Origin: Glandiceps talaboti
Taxonomy: Eukaryota; Hemichordata; Enteropneusta; Spengelidae
NCBI RefSeq assembly: GCF_964340395.1
Contig: NC_135560.1
Span: 14,772,598-14,836,597 of the forward strand
Reading direction: 5' to 3'
Length of the DNA: 64,000 bases
Shown here: positions 51,741-64,000 of the stretch, in pieces
Numbering within the stretch: the first letter of the stretch is position 1
Layout of the letters: every line of letters begins with the position of its first letter
The notes under the pieces: generated by a model
Database searches by the model: none
Told to the model about the DNA's origin: nothing
What the model saw: only the letters and a program-made list of their open reading frames with translations
Translations under genes and position numbers: made by a program

Positions 51741-54452
51741 CCATAAGTGTTACCTCTAATAAGAGAATCCAGACCGTTGTGTACAAATTCGTTCATAATT
51801 CATTTATAAAATTTCATGTATTGGCACATACAAAGATGGTGAGAATTTCTGTATGTACAGATGAATTGGCTAACATTACACATAGCTTTCGACACTCGTT
51901 AGATCTTTAATCATAGCAATGTGAGAGATTGTTTCAAATGGCGCTGTATAAAAACGCCGTCACGCTTCATTGCTCTGGCAATTTCCTTTACATTCCATGA
52001 GCTCAGGCACAATGAACAACAGAATGCTTTCTTACCCTTGTGGGAGACATTCGCTTTACATGTGCTTCATTATAATAACATTCAATCGACATGTAGTCCC
52101 ACGAGGTGATTGAACCATTGTAGTTTTGTCCCTTTTGAAATATTATCTAATAACATGGTTGAACGGTCGTAAAATATTCTCAGTTGAGAGAACCATTTGA
52201 ACAGTCAATTGCTGTCTTATTGAATTAAAAGTTTGAAATACGTCACGTTTTAGCTGTAAAACAGGGCACCACTCTATGTGTCTTCATTAGCGTAAAACGC
52301 TAAGATTGTTTACGTTTTACACTAAATTAGATTAACATTGAAAAATAATTGAAAGAGGAAACTTCAAGGTAGTCTGGATTCTATCAAAATTGCGTGACTC
52401 GAGTCTAATAAGTGGTGAATCGTAACAGTTGACTGAGAAAGTCTTTTAACCGAAAACAGTTTCTTTTGTTTCGACATTCCGTTGAAGAATGATGAAATAC
52501 TTCGATATTTTGCCACGTATAAAATAAAGCTACGCTATTTATCTATTTATGTGAATGACATTTTTGTTATTTAGTATTTCGTACCACCCCCTCTCCAGAT
52601 AACCCCATTACTGAACGATTACCTAATTAACAGGATCAAGAGTACCTCTGGAATGAATCGTATTGTTGTGTTCTCTCACACCTATCCAAGTCATTTGGGT
52701 GTAATCACTCAGAAGAAAGCGCCGTGGGAGGCAACGTCTTTGAACCTCAAGTGACTTGGCAAATAGATATAGTTGAGATTGTTATGTTAAGAGTGTAATC
52801 CACTAAGGAGCAATTGGCAAGACATGGGGGGTATTTTCAACAACACTTTGACTATTAAAGACAGACTCATCAAGTAGACCCGCATGGTAATAGAACCACT
52901 ATGAATGGGATCGGAACTACACAAGATGCGAAAAATTAACGTTTATCGAGTCAAATATTGACAAGGTTTTGTTAAAATCGCTTAGAAGTTAAAATGGACT
53001 TTAAAGGGGGGGCAGAAGAGATCCCAAGGGCAACACGTTTAGTGTCTTTCATTTCTTTTCAACATCACGTTTGACAGTTAATGAATTAGTCAATGGTTTA
53101 GCAATTAAAACGAAATGTGCTGTTATTCTAGTAATCTTATTCAAAATACCTCCTTAAACACACATACGATAAACCCACTGACAAATTCCATTTTTATAGT
53201 GTCTGAAACCTCGACAAAATTGATTTTATGAACACAACTCCTAAATATCAAAGTCATTCATATGTTTCAGAATGAAGATTGAAACTATTTTTTCTACTGG
53301 AGAGCATCCCAATTTGTTTAGTCAACCCGAGACCCAATAACACATTGTCAGCATAGATTGACCACATATACTGTTTCCTACAACATGACAAATCGCATAG
53401 CTTGAGGCGATATATCCGACAATTCTGTAATTACAACCAAAAGTCACCCGCAGGGAAGGATTCTTATTTCAATGAAGTAATTTCAGTAAAGCATGTAGTC
53501 ATTTATTTTATGTCAGAAACAAACAAGGGAGCACGTAGCTATACAACAACTCTAAACATACCAAAATTGTACTTTGTGCTGAAAATACAACCAAGATCAG
53601 GGTTGTATGAAAAGTGTAGTCAACCCAACATCATTATAATTGAAACAACCCTTAGTCTTTTCCTTTCAAAACGCAGCCAGTTTTTGCCGACTTTTGAATC
53701 TGTAGTTATCTGAGACTGTCATTGCAACATTGTATTACTATAGGTGATAACCGTTTATACTTTAGTCAAAACAAATTTTGATATCATACCTCCACTTCTG
53801 ATTTGTTTACCCTAAAAAACCTTCTGGAGGTTGGGTGACTTATTAGTGAATGCATGATGAGAGTGATACACTGTAACACTTGTCTCACAATTATTGATAC
53901 ATGTGAAAACTATTTTCAATGATGGTTTCCCTAAGTGGTATACTCGAAGGGAAAAATGACAATTGGTTCAATTATAACATTGTTGTGTAGACTACACTTG
54001 CCATACAAACCCGAGTTTGGTTGTAATGACCATGTCGGTCAAACTACATGTAGTGTTCACTTTTGATGTTAATTGGGAGGTAGGAAAACGCATGTTTGTC
54101 GCGTGAATTAAAGGAAATTAGTTTGCCACTGTTAGAAGTGATAAATACATGCTGCACCACATGTCTCCAACCGTTTCAATAGCAGAATTTATGACACTCA
54201 TATTTTCTACCTTTCTAATCGTAAATTTCTTTACAAGATCCAATCTCATTTAGCCTTGTATGCATAGATACAGAGTTTGAAAGTACTTCCACTAGTAGAA
54301 TACTCAATTCTGTACCACTGATTACTCTAGGTGATCACTTGCACTTTACGAGCAAATTTGGACTTTTGCTAAACACAACAATGTGGAAGCTTCCGAATTA
54401 AAGTACGACACGTGATCAACATAAACCAATCACAAACAGTCTGTCGATGCCA

Positions 54453-54456
54453 TCAC

Positions 54457-54500
<44 letters not shown>
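54453..54500. repeat. (CAT)n microsatellite
   Basis: About 15 CAT units. Confidence 0.95.
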
Positions 54501-55772
54501 CACATATTGTGATGATAATTGCTGTTAGATTAAAATATTATGTAAAAGTGTAACATAAGATTAAATTCTCGTAGCTAATTAGAGGCAGACTATAAATCAA
54601 AAGGAAGGGTGACCTGAAATGATATCATTTTTCTATAAAATGTTGTTCTCTTCTTGATTATGATTACGGATTATAAAATATTAAAGAGGATATCAAAATA
54701 CACAGTTAAACCTAACGATACTTGGCAGAATCTATATTCGTCTAACTTTTCGCCGGAGTAGTATCACCTTCCATAACACCCACACGGCGTTCTGTTATCC
54801 TTGACTAGGGCCAGGGCTCTTTACCGATAATTGGAAACCTTGTCACCATTTGATACGGGAATGAACGTTTGCAGACGAAGTTCGCTGTACCCCAATACAC
54901 GACTTTTTTTTATTACTAAGGCTATAACTTCAAAGACCTGCCACACTTGATGCATTAAGCTTTTCTGTTTGTCGGTAGAACTTTGTAGCTGTGCTGTAAA
55001 ATGTAACTGTAGTTGTTAGCAAGATGCTGTGTTTCACCCTAAATGAAATTACAAACAGAAGTGAGTAAATCCAACTAAATTACTCAATGCAATTGGATGT
55101 CGATTTAACTCATTCTTCTGTCTCTCGTTGGACATTTTTTACAGTTCTTAACATCGAACACATAGCTTTTTAGTATACAGCTCTCTTTATATACGGGGTT
55201 TCATTAATTACTCGCCATAACTGGTACTATTACACTTTACATTAATAAAAAAAGTCTTGACTTCCTTTTTTTCAGGACACCCAGACGTGGCGTTTTCGTG
55301 TACCTAACTCTTACAACTATAAACAAATTTGATAGAGTTTCAATGCATCAAATTCTTCCTAATCGGTATACAAACTCGCTATAGACACAGACAGGGATGA
55401 AGTTGGCTGTGCTATAGATTAGAAGTCACAATATTGAAACTATGTATGCTAATTATCTAACCAGTAATGACGTCTTGTTCTCCTGTTTAACCTTGTTGGA
55501 TTGATGTTCTGTAACAGTTATGACAATTTATTTGAAAAGACAATTTTTCTTGAGATCCATTAACTAAAGTACAACAGTCAATAGAGTAATAAATTTGTGA
55601 ATGAATGAATCTGGCTAAGTCCGTGACCCGAGTGACCCTAACCGTGGTTTGAACCATAGTATCTTTATTGATACATACTTCTTCGATGAGATGATAAGAT
55701 TTAGACAAGCAGCTGGTGGTCGGCGGCCAATCTAAAGACAAGGGCGTGATCACTGCCATTCACAGGGTGGAC

Positions 55773-55891
55773 GAGTATGTATGTATGTATGTATGTATGT
55801 ACGTATGTATGTATGTATGTATGTATGTATGTATGTATGTATGTATGTATGTATGTATGTATGTGTGTATGTGTGTGTGTGTGTGTGTGTG

Positions 55892-55922
<31 letters not shown>

Positions 55923-56192
55923 ATGTATGTATGTATGTATGTATGTATGTATGTATGTATGTCTATGCATGCATGCATGTATATGTATGTATGCATGCAT
56001 GCATGCATGCATGCATGCATGTATGTATGTATGTATGTATGTATGTATGTATGTATGTATGTATGTATGTATGTATGTATGTATGTATGTATGTATGTAT
56101 GTATGCATGCATGCATGCATGCATGCATGCATGTATGCATGCATGCATGCATGCATGCATGCATGTATGTATGTATGTATGTATGTATGTAT
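55773..56192. repeat. Long (ATGT)n array with (ATGC)n, TG and CTGT blocks
   Basis: About 420 bp. TG and CTGT block near 55862-55922; ATGC blocks near 55966-55978, 55992-56020 and 56104-56164. Long open frames on both strands are artefacts. Confidence 0.97.
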
Positions 56193-57322
56193 AGAAATGG
56201 CACATGTGGTCATCATCCAAAAATATTTAGTTCAAACTTATTTACTTTAAGACTATACAATAATATTGGGTTGATTCATAGGGGTGAAAGGCACGTATTG
56301 TATGATATATCTTTTAAAATCGAACTTAAAATTCTATTTCTAAAACCGTGCTATAGGTTGCATCCAACCATAAAATGGCATTTGTCTTCAACAGCGTTTG
56401 TTATATCACAAAATCTACACATTTGTTTATTCACTGACTTGTATCTAAATCGCGGTATATATTCACAAGACAGATTTCGATATTGACAGCTTTAACAATG
56501 TATGTCATTTAGTGAGGAAAGTGAATTGATGACAGAATTTTTTGACTCGATACCTATATTAAAAAAAATAATCCACACTCTTGTTGTGATAGCACATACT
56601 TTCTGTTTTATGTTTGATCAAGTTCAAAATATTATTGGGAAAACGATATGAAGGCACGAGAAAAAGTTTATGACAACTTTGGTTATAAAAAAGAAGTGCT
56701 TCGATAGTAACAATCAACCAACTATTTTTCCCAGCCCCTTTAACATCGTACCTAGCCCCCACCCCAGATAAAAATCCTGACCCATCCCTTAGATCGGCCA
56801 GTTGAATAGTTTTCATTCACACTGAAGTTCATTTGTGTTATCGTCTACAAAGCAATTACCTTGGAGAGGTATCAAGTATCACCCTTGGATCTCAATACAG
56901 CTTTATCTTCTAAGGTTGTGTAGAAGTGAATAAACAAAATGCAAAAAAACCCCCAAAACCTATGAGTTATGAAGACTGATATTATATGCATCACAGATAA
57001 TTCTAGATAATATCTAGGTGAAACTATTTACAAAGAAAACAAGCATTACTACATCAAACTATTCATTGTCCACATGGTTAAACGGTATAACATTGTTGGA
57101 ATTGCACTCCGTTTCTGAATTTGTTTTTGAAATTCAACACTGTTGTAGCAGCCATCCACATAATCAGAACTGGTTGTTTACTTCGTCTATGAGTTGAGCT
57201 TATGATTTACATTGACCTGCCAGACCTGGGATATCATCACCATATGTGATTGATGGATACAGTAACTCAAAAGTGTCAGCAATGTGAATTTCACTCTCAC
57301 CAGTTGATGTTACCATTGGCTG

Positions 57323-57356
57323 CATGACTGGCTGACTGACTGACTGACTGACTGAT

Positions 57357-57388
<32 letters not shown>

Positions 57389-57547
57389 TGATCTGACTGA
57401 CTGACTGACTGACTGACTGACTGACTGACTGACTGACTGACTGAATGAATGAATGAATGAATGAATATATACTATGTATGTATGTATGTATGTATGTATG
57501 TATGTATGTATGTATGTATGTATGTATGTATGTATGTATGTATGTAT
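57323..57547. repeat. (TGAC)n-(GAAT)n-(ATGT)n compound microsatellite
   Basis: TGAC units to about 57441, GAAT units to about 57464, then ATGT units 57472-57547. Confidence 0.95.
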
Positions 57548-57567
57548 CCACAGGTCTATATGTCTGT

Positions 57568-57578
57568 CTATATATCTG

Positions 57579-57629
<51 letters not shown>

Positions 57630-57630
57630 G
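57568..57630. repeat. (CTAT)n microsatellite
   Basis: CTAT units with CTGT at both ends. Confidence 0.95.
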
Positions 57631-58045
57631 TCTATCTACAATCACTATTGCCTACAGACTTCAACCGTTGATAAGAATGACTTTCGTATTGATATGATAA
57701 TCCAATGCATACACAAATTAGGGTGACATGACGTCTATTATGTCAAGTGTTTATGTATACCAAATGTTGCACCATATTTTCGTTCCATATTTTCTTAATG
57801 CTGTCATTCGTTGACAACAGGAAGTCAGAACAACACAATCACCTCTATGATTTCCTGAAGACAGGAAGTATGAATTACATTATTAGTACATTTTTGTCTA
57901 AGACAGTTAAGTTGGAGTGGTCATCCTTTGTCGTTTAAGAATAACGTAGTGGATTAGGATTAAGAGTATGGTGTGAATAACAGTTGAATGACAGGTCTAA
58001 AGAGAACGTTGTTCCTGAATAAAAGTATAGTTCCACTAAATCGTC

Positions 58046-58092
58046 ATGGCTCAACAGATAAGATAATCCACGACCATTGGGATTCAAACTTT
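58046..58092 (+). repeat. tRNA-SINE-like remnant
   Basis: A-box-like ATGGCTCAACAG followed about 33 bp later by a B-box-like GGGATTCAAACTT. Degenerate and tentative. Confidence 0.3.
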
Positions 58093-61000
58093 TGGGTTCA
58101 TTCAAGGACAATCAATCTGGAGGACATTTGAGAAAAAGCAAGAAACCTATGCTTTTGGTGGCAATTCTGAATATGAATTTTATATTTTCCCCAAACATCG
58201 TGAGAACACAAAATACAAAATACTATAATTCTGATTACCCGTCGCTATCCATCCCCCCCCTGTAAATACTATCATTTTAAAATTAATTTCAGAAAATATC
58301 TCGAAAATGGGTAAGAAGGTCATAGATTTAAATAAACGCAAAAAGTATTACGAACAAGATTTCAACTTTGACCCAACCTATATTTGAAAGGTAGGCAATC
58401 GTAGCACTGTGACACTGCTTGACCTAACATGACTCCCCTACAGCTTCATTGTTTGAAAATATTAGTATAATTAAAAACTTCTAATTCCCTGGGGTTTCTC
58501 CATTTCCCCCTTTTTTTCTCGTGTTGTTTTGTCTTTTTATATCACTTCCCATTTCTGAGTTTCGCTTTCTTCCGACTTAAAACAAATAGATTTCCCTAAT
58601 ATGTAAATTTACATGTTCTCTTGCCTTACCCTATAGTTTTGCCTTGCTTTTTCACATGCTATATTTTTCCTTTATTGTCTCACTGCTACGCTGACTGTGT
58701 GTACCTGATGAGAATGCACTTATGAGCTGCAATTGATATTCTTTCTTTCTTTTTTTTTACCATCAACAAACTACGTATACGTGAGAACATTTGTAATCAA
58801 ACTGTTCAATAGTACGCTTTTTAATCTTCCTGTCGTGGCCAAAAAAGGATTTTGACCGCAAACTTTCGCATCTGTAAAGGAAAGTGTAAGTAATTGCTTT
58901 TGTTAAGTGATTGCTTTTGTTAATGACCGCAGAGTGTCAGAGTCTTGGAGACAACATCTAATCGAAGTCATCTAATGTGATTTTATATCTTCGGCAGCCT
59001 CGACCTATGTTGATTTAATTACAGTTAGGCTAAATGATGACGTATTCGGTTAGATATTGAGGTCTGTGAGAAAATGTGGACAGAACCTTTTACAGTAAAA
59101 GAGTATTTTTCCACGGCTGTTGTCGCTTTGTGGATGAGATAACTGGTTAGAGACACCAGCATTGATTCCATAAGCCTAATGACACATCAACCGTGCGCGT
59201 ATTACCTGCCTTTTTATCTCGACGTGAATCTCACAGACTCGAAGAGATAAGAGAGGAAGTGACTGCCGCGAGAAGACAAGGAGCCCCGCAGTGGTCCGAG
59301 AAAGACGTACCAGTTGATGACACACGCCAATGGTAAGATTAACGACCTTTCTTAGGTGAGGCAAAGTGGAGACTTATGAATGTCCAACTGTCTGTGAAAA
59401 CTGATACGGATATGTAAACGAGTCCGATGGTGCATTAATAATTCCGCTAACGGCATTGGCGTGCGACTCAACCGTTCACACACTAGGAGAGTGGAGTGTA
59501 TCTATACCAAATTGAACTCAACCAGTTGACTGTGTGATATCCATGTAAGACAGCAAAAGGATACTACTCCACATCGATAGAGTAATATACATTGTATGAA
59601 TATCAAGTATCGTTTCATATTATACGATATCATAAGCACGATCACTATTCTGAAGCAGAAAATGACTAACAACTGAAGGAGACTTCCTTCGCGAGATCCA
59701 ACGTGGATGAGACCGAAGTAGATTCTTGTACTCTTCGTCATTATTCTATATTAATGAGATATTGTTTTGCTCGGAGGGTCGTTATCACGCGGGGGAGGGC
59801 TACCTTCCCGGAAGATATTAGATACCTGAATAATTCTTGTGACTACCGGATCAAAATTTCGCGTACGTGGCTGTAGAGTTGGAATACCATAGATAACTGA
59901 AGCCTGGTGCAGCTACAAATAACACAGCGTTAAGCAGGTTTTATAGTAACAATCTCATCCCGTCGCTGTCGGATAGATTGGCAGAAGAAGAGCAGTCCAA
60001 GTGCCAGTATAGTAAACATATCAATAGAGTTACAGTCGGACGTTTCTTTTGCTATTGCCAAGACTGTTGGTATCAGCTGCCGGTCAACAGGAACGTCATA
60101 TCAGGTAAATATCGTTCAGAGATTTTAACTACATTTCACTGACGAGTAGAACTATGCCTTTATGTATCCGATTGAAACTTACAACCTCATGAGGCGTGAA
60201 ATAGATACTTGTACATTTCGCCGTCACTTGCTCAACTGCGTTGTGTGGATTGTGTCACAAAAATATCACAAGTCAGAAATCGATGAACCAAGTAAGACTT
60301 CCTTCTCTTTTGTTATTGTTAATACTTTAGTATAATTTAGAGCTCTTTTTTTTAAACTTCTTAACAATGTGCAATTGTAACAGCTATTACGAGCTTACGT
60401 TTCATTTTCTTAGCTGTCATGTCGCTCTGGAAAAAGAAACACAAGTCAATCATACTGTGGTTGTGGCAAGGACGCTTAGTGTAATATATACAAATTGCTG
60501 TTTTTGTTGACCGCAACATTTTGACGTATTCCAAACAAATGTCCATTCATCACACAATAACATTTCTAAAAACCGTCATTACTTAGATTTTTTTTGAAAA
60601 AAAAATATTCTTGAGTGACCTTGTTCACCTTTCAACGAGTTAATCCACCTTAATCTTTGAAAAATCCACAACCGATATTATTCTTTAGTATTAAATTGCC
60701 GTATTATCATGACGTTCCTTGACACAAAAATGTTATTATGATTTCAGTTTACTTTTCACCAATTAAGGTAATGAGGAATATGCTTGTTTACGCAAACTAT
60801 CAGAAAAATTCACACAGCCTCGTCCATAACTCAATAGTTTCCCGCCAAATGAGCTGATCCTGTGACGATATGGTTACGAGTCGATTTTGACGTACAGATG
60901 TCAGACACATTGAAAAGTTATGATTTATGTGTTTGCTTAGGGAAATGTTTCTTTTTTCCAATTATTGATAATACGACTGCACAAAAAAACCAGTGCGTTT

Positions 61001-61734
61001 TTTTAACGAATGATTTGCATATTTCATAAGTAGAGCTCTTAGGTGGTACTTTTGTGAGTCGACATTAAAAGTATCAGATGTGTTGAAGTGACAAAACGTG
61101 GGTATACATGGATGATGGATTACTCTGGTGGTAATTCTAGAAATCAAATTTGAAGTCATAAATCGTACTACCACGCTGAGATGGAAAACAAGGCACTTGA
61201 TTGAGCATTACGACTAAGCCTTGTAAAAGTGACATTCGACCACTTAAGAAAACAATACCTTCACATAGTCTATAATATCCTCTCTAAAGTTCCGATAAAT
61301 ATCGCAATTCAATATCACAAATTATAACCATAAGATTTACTTTCATACAGTACTTCTGTTGTCTTTGCTGGTGTCTTACTAGCTGTAGTTGTCAAATATA
61401 CCACGCATATCTTCTTACGGCTACTGAAACCAAGGTAGAGATAAGCAGAAGTCAGTGCGTATAGCGACTACTAATTGACTGAAACCCCCCATTCAAATAG
61501 AGTACTACGTACGCAAATTGTGTTCGAATGCTGATATTTGCATGGGTAAACATGTGTGAGTAATTATTCAATATTACTATGCCGGCTGACGCTGCGAAGA
61601 AGTGAATGGACACCACACGTTACATGACAGCAATACAACGCTCTAATCCTGACATTCGCTAATTTTATTGAAGGTGGATGTACGAAGCCTGTCAGCTGTC
61701 TATCAACGCACCTAATCTCAACACCTAAATCACT

Positions 61735-61804
61735 ATGATGTCAACAACTCGACCGTGGAAGGGACTTCTTTTGACCGTTTTACTTTTTGCAGCACTTTCC
61801 GAAG
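61735..61804 (+). CDS. Signal-peptide exon of a third gene, probably nAChR gene C (5' partial)
   Basis: Two adjacent ATGs (61735 and 61738) follow an in-frame TAA at 61726. The exon reads MMSTTRPWKGLLLTVLLFAA then LSE, a basic then hydrophobic signal peptide, and ends at donor GTAAGC (61805) in phase 1, exactly as gene B exon 1 does. Position downstream of two tandem nAChR genes on the same strand supports a third subunit. No ligand-binding exon is visible before 64000, which fits a long first intron as in gene B. Receptor identity is inferred; any secreted protein could start this way. Confidence 0.5.
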
Positions 61805-64000
61805 GTAAGCCCGAACACCTGTCATTCAACTCTTCGCGGTGTTGTTTATGTCGTGGTTCACGTAGGTCAGGTTAGCTCTCTATTACTCAACTGTTTATAC
61901 AAATTCTTCACTTGGCGATAATCGAACTCTTTAATAAAGGTAAAATAAAGCGATGATAATTACCAGCAAATGAGCTGGCCCTGGTGATACAACTGCATTA
62001 ACTCACACACTTTAATTTGCTTTTGACGGTTTCAGGGATATTTTAAGTCGCTGTCTGTAACTCGTGGTATTTCCACCCACTCGAGTCATCCCTCACAAAT
62101 TCCATCAATAAGTGGTACTGTATCAAGTATCATCGATTCCATGGACCCATGCATTTTGTATTTTCTAGACGTGGAATCTGCTGGTATGAGAGGCGCCATT
62201 TTACTTTATTTTCCCAGCAACGTTTCCTGTTAGTGATAAGAGCAATTCTTGGCTTTCAAAGCAATTAGCTCTATCAAATCATAGCGGTTATCATCGCAAT
62301 TACGATCCATGTTACCTGTGTAACGGAAGTTGGTTTTCATCCATTTGGTAATTTCACCGATCATTTCAAAGTATGTTACTATTTACGTACCTCGACGAAT
62401 ATAAACCCTATTAAAACTGCAAATACTCGCGTAATCTGTGAAAACAGATTTACTGATGAATTTGATATTACATTTTCTAAAACGCAAAACACTCGTGTTG
62501 ACAAAAACCAGAGAATCTTGTCGGGAGAGGATAGGGAAATGCACTAGCTACCTGTTCTGAAATGATGAATTGGACTCTGTGATAAACGTTACAATATATG
62601 TCAAAATGCAACGGCTAGTATATACACCAACTGGCATGGGGCACGTAGGGGGTGGACTTATTTCAATTTAGCTGTCGCTCTTTTGACACGAGTAATTCAT
62701 TACTGGCTGTATGCCTCTCACTGTAAATTGAAGAAAACGCTGTCGAGCTATGTGAATTACTTACATCTAAAAGTAGCATCTCGAGTTTATCTGAATGCAT
62801 AAACAAACCGTGAACGTTGATTAATTTTACGATCTAGTGCAGCGTCTCTCATCCTATATTGAACGTAAATTGCCTAGGGTAATACATGGTACTTTATAGG
62901 GTGAAATATTATTAATACCTTTAGTTCTCGTTCAGATTAGACGTTGTGAGTTGCACAGCAGTTTTCTACAGCCTGGTGTATTATTGTTAACATCACGATT
63001 GGCATAACGTTAATTTCATTTAACTCGTTAATGCCCCGAGTGTCCACTTGTGACGCGCTAAGGGTCAGAAATCGAAATTGACGGAACCAAAGAACTAAAA
63101 GAATCAATAGATAGCTTGTGACAAATAGTGGTCTTTGTAATTAGGTTTTCACCAGGTAATCATTGTGCGAGCTTGTAGTGTCTCTTTACAGTCTGGGTTA
63201 CCGAATATTTCTGTCCAATCTCCGTGTATATTGATACTTTATCTGCTGCACAAACTATATTCTAGAACAAAATATCCGTGCGAATATCAAACTTGTAAAA
63301 AAAAAATTCACCCAATACCCATATACTAAAGGAGACTCCAGCAATAATATGATTGTCAGATTTTGATTTAAGCCATTATGTTAAAAGGCCTTGCTGTTGA
63401 CCTATTCTATCAGATGGCCCATATCGATTATCATTTTTTTGTTGCCATAAATCATATCTCCTTACCATAATGGCGTGGAAACTAGACATGTATTGTTAGC
63501 CAGTGACGAACCTGTGTTGAATACGTTGCAATGTTGACTTATTCTTAACTCAAATGTTTGCCAAGCTGTATACGCATTTTTTTGGAGAGAAGAGAGAAAA
63601 AGCCACGCATTGGTAAAACAAATAAAGGAGAGAGAGAGGCGAGTTATTTTCAATGATACGAAGTGTGGGTTGAATCTCGAACAAAGGGAATTCCGTGGCA
63701 TACGGCGGCGCAGCATGTAATTGTGTATACCTTTTAAACTGATTTACAACGAAGAAGCTTTATTTAAAGGGATCGCGGAAAAAAAGTCCACGAACGTCGA
63801 AAAGACTTTACGCAGTGATATTTCAAGTATTTAAGACAGACTATAAAGCGTTCTTTCCACACTTAATTGAATGAACACGTATGTCTGATTTCTGGCACTC
63901 TGACGCCCAAGCTGCCACAACCGTATTCAACTCACCAGGTACATTGCGTGTAAAAGACATGTCTACTTCGGTCACATGTGTAAGTCGAACAAAGTGTAAG
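61805..64000 (+). other. Probable intron 1 of gene C
   Basis: No exon 2-like sequence (NYNxLxRPV region) or other coding signal recognised to the window edge. A short A/G-rich run lies near 63585-63640. Confidence 0.4.

Larger units (their letters stand above)
39429..61734. other. 3' flank of gene B and intergenic region to gene C
   Basis: About 22 kb with no confidently recognised gene. The first part must include the gene B 3' UTR, but AATAAA hexamers at 40963 and 41592 lack a clear GT-rich partner, so its end is unresolved. The region holds microsatellites, MITE copy 3 within a long inverted repeat (47265-49549), SINE-like remnants, a minisatellite (49961) and one unclassified open frame (50733-51101). 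G-runs occur at 46374-46386 and 46549-46556. Confidence 0.7.

Noticed and set aside
53402-53713. 103-codon plus-strand open frame
   Set aside because: No recognisable family, no splice-site or composition support; consistent with chance. The same applies to 10349-10618, 29409-29684, 41325-41582, 42661-42958 and 16512-17149.

Overview
This is AT-rich, intron-rich animal nuclear DNA, very dense in microsatellites. Everything recognisably coding in it belongs to one family: alpha-type nicotinic acetylcholine receptor (nAChR) subunits, which are Cys-loop, pentameric, cation-selective channels. Multi-kilobase introns, GT-AG splice sites, an AATAAA site, a TA-flanked MITE and tRNA-SINE-like sequences point to a bilaterian, most likely a marine invertebrate. 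The phylum cannot be fixed from the sequence alone.

Layout: three genes lie head to tail on the + strand. Gene A (2585-5891) shows only its last two coding exons; the first four should lie before position 1. Gene B (17414-39428) is complete: six exons at 17414-17477, 26648-26787, 35286-35330, 35804-35913, 36399-37419 and 39300-39428 join in frame into a 502-residue subunit. Gene C begins at 61735 with a signal-peptide exon that ends in the same intron phase as gene B exon 1 and runs off the right edge; its identity is inferred. Where both can be seen, genes A and B share exon boundaries and phases, and gene B has the six-exon plan (45-bp third exon, 110-bp fourth exon, fifth exon of about 1 kb) known from vertebrate neuronal nAChR genes. 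This looks like tandem duplication of an intron-containing ancestor.

Genes A and B both carry the Cys-loop, the loop B Trp, the vicinal Cys pair that defines alpha subunits, and the Glu before TM2 expected of a cation channel. Gene B differs in loop C, where the conserved second Tyr is Asn, and has a six-residue insertion in the loop F region, so its agonist site may be unusual.

The rest is intron and intergenic DNA. It holds about 40 simple-repeat tracts; three copies of a roughly 350-bp TA-flanked MITE (611-956, 33709-34086, 48933-49291); a roughly 2.3-kb structure with arms of about 295 bp in inverted orientation (47265-49549) whose inner edges are MITE ends; a nested foldback element buried in TA repeats (4452-4680) with a deleted relative at 24291-24356; several tRNA-SINE-like remnants; and a 59-66-bp minisatellite (49961-50151). 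I saw no CRISPR array, rRNA gene, convincing tRNA gene or viral gene.
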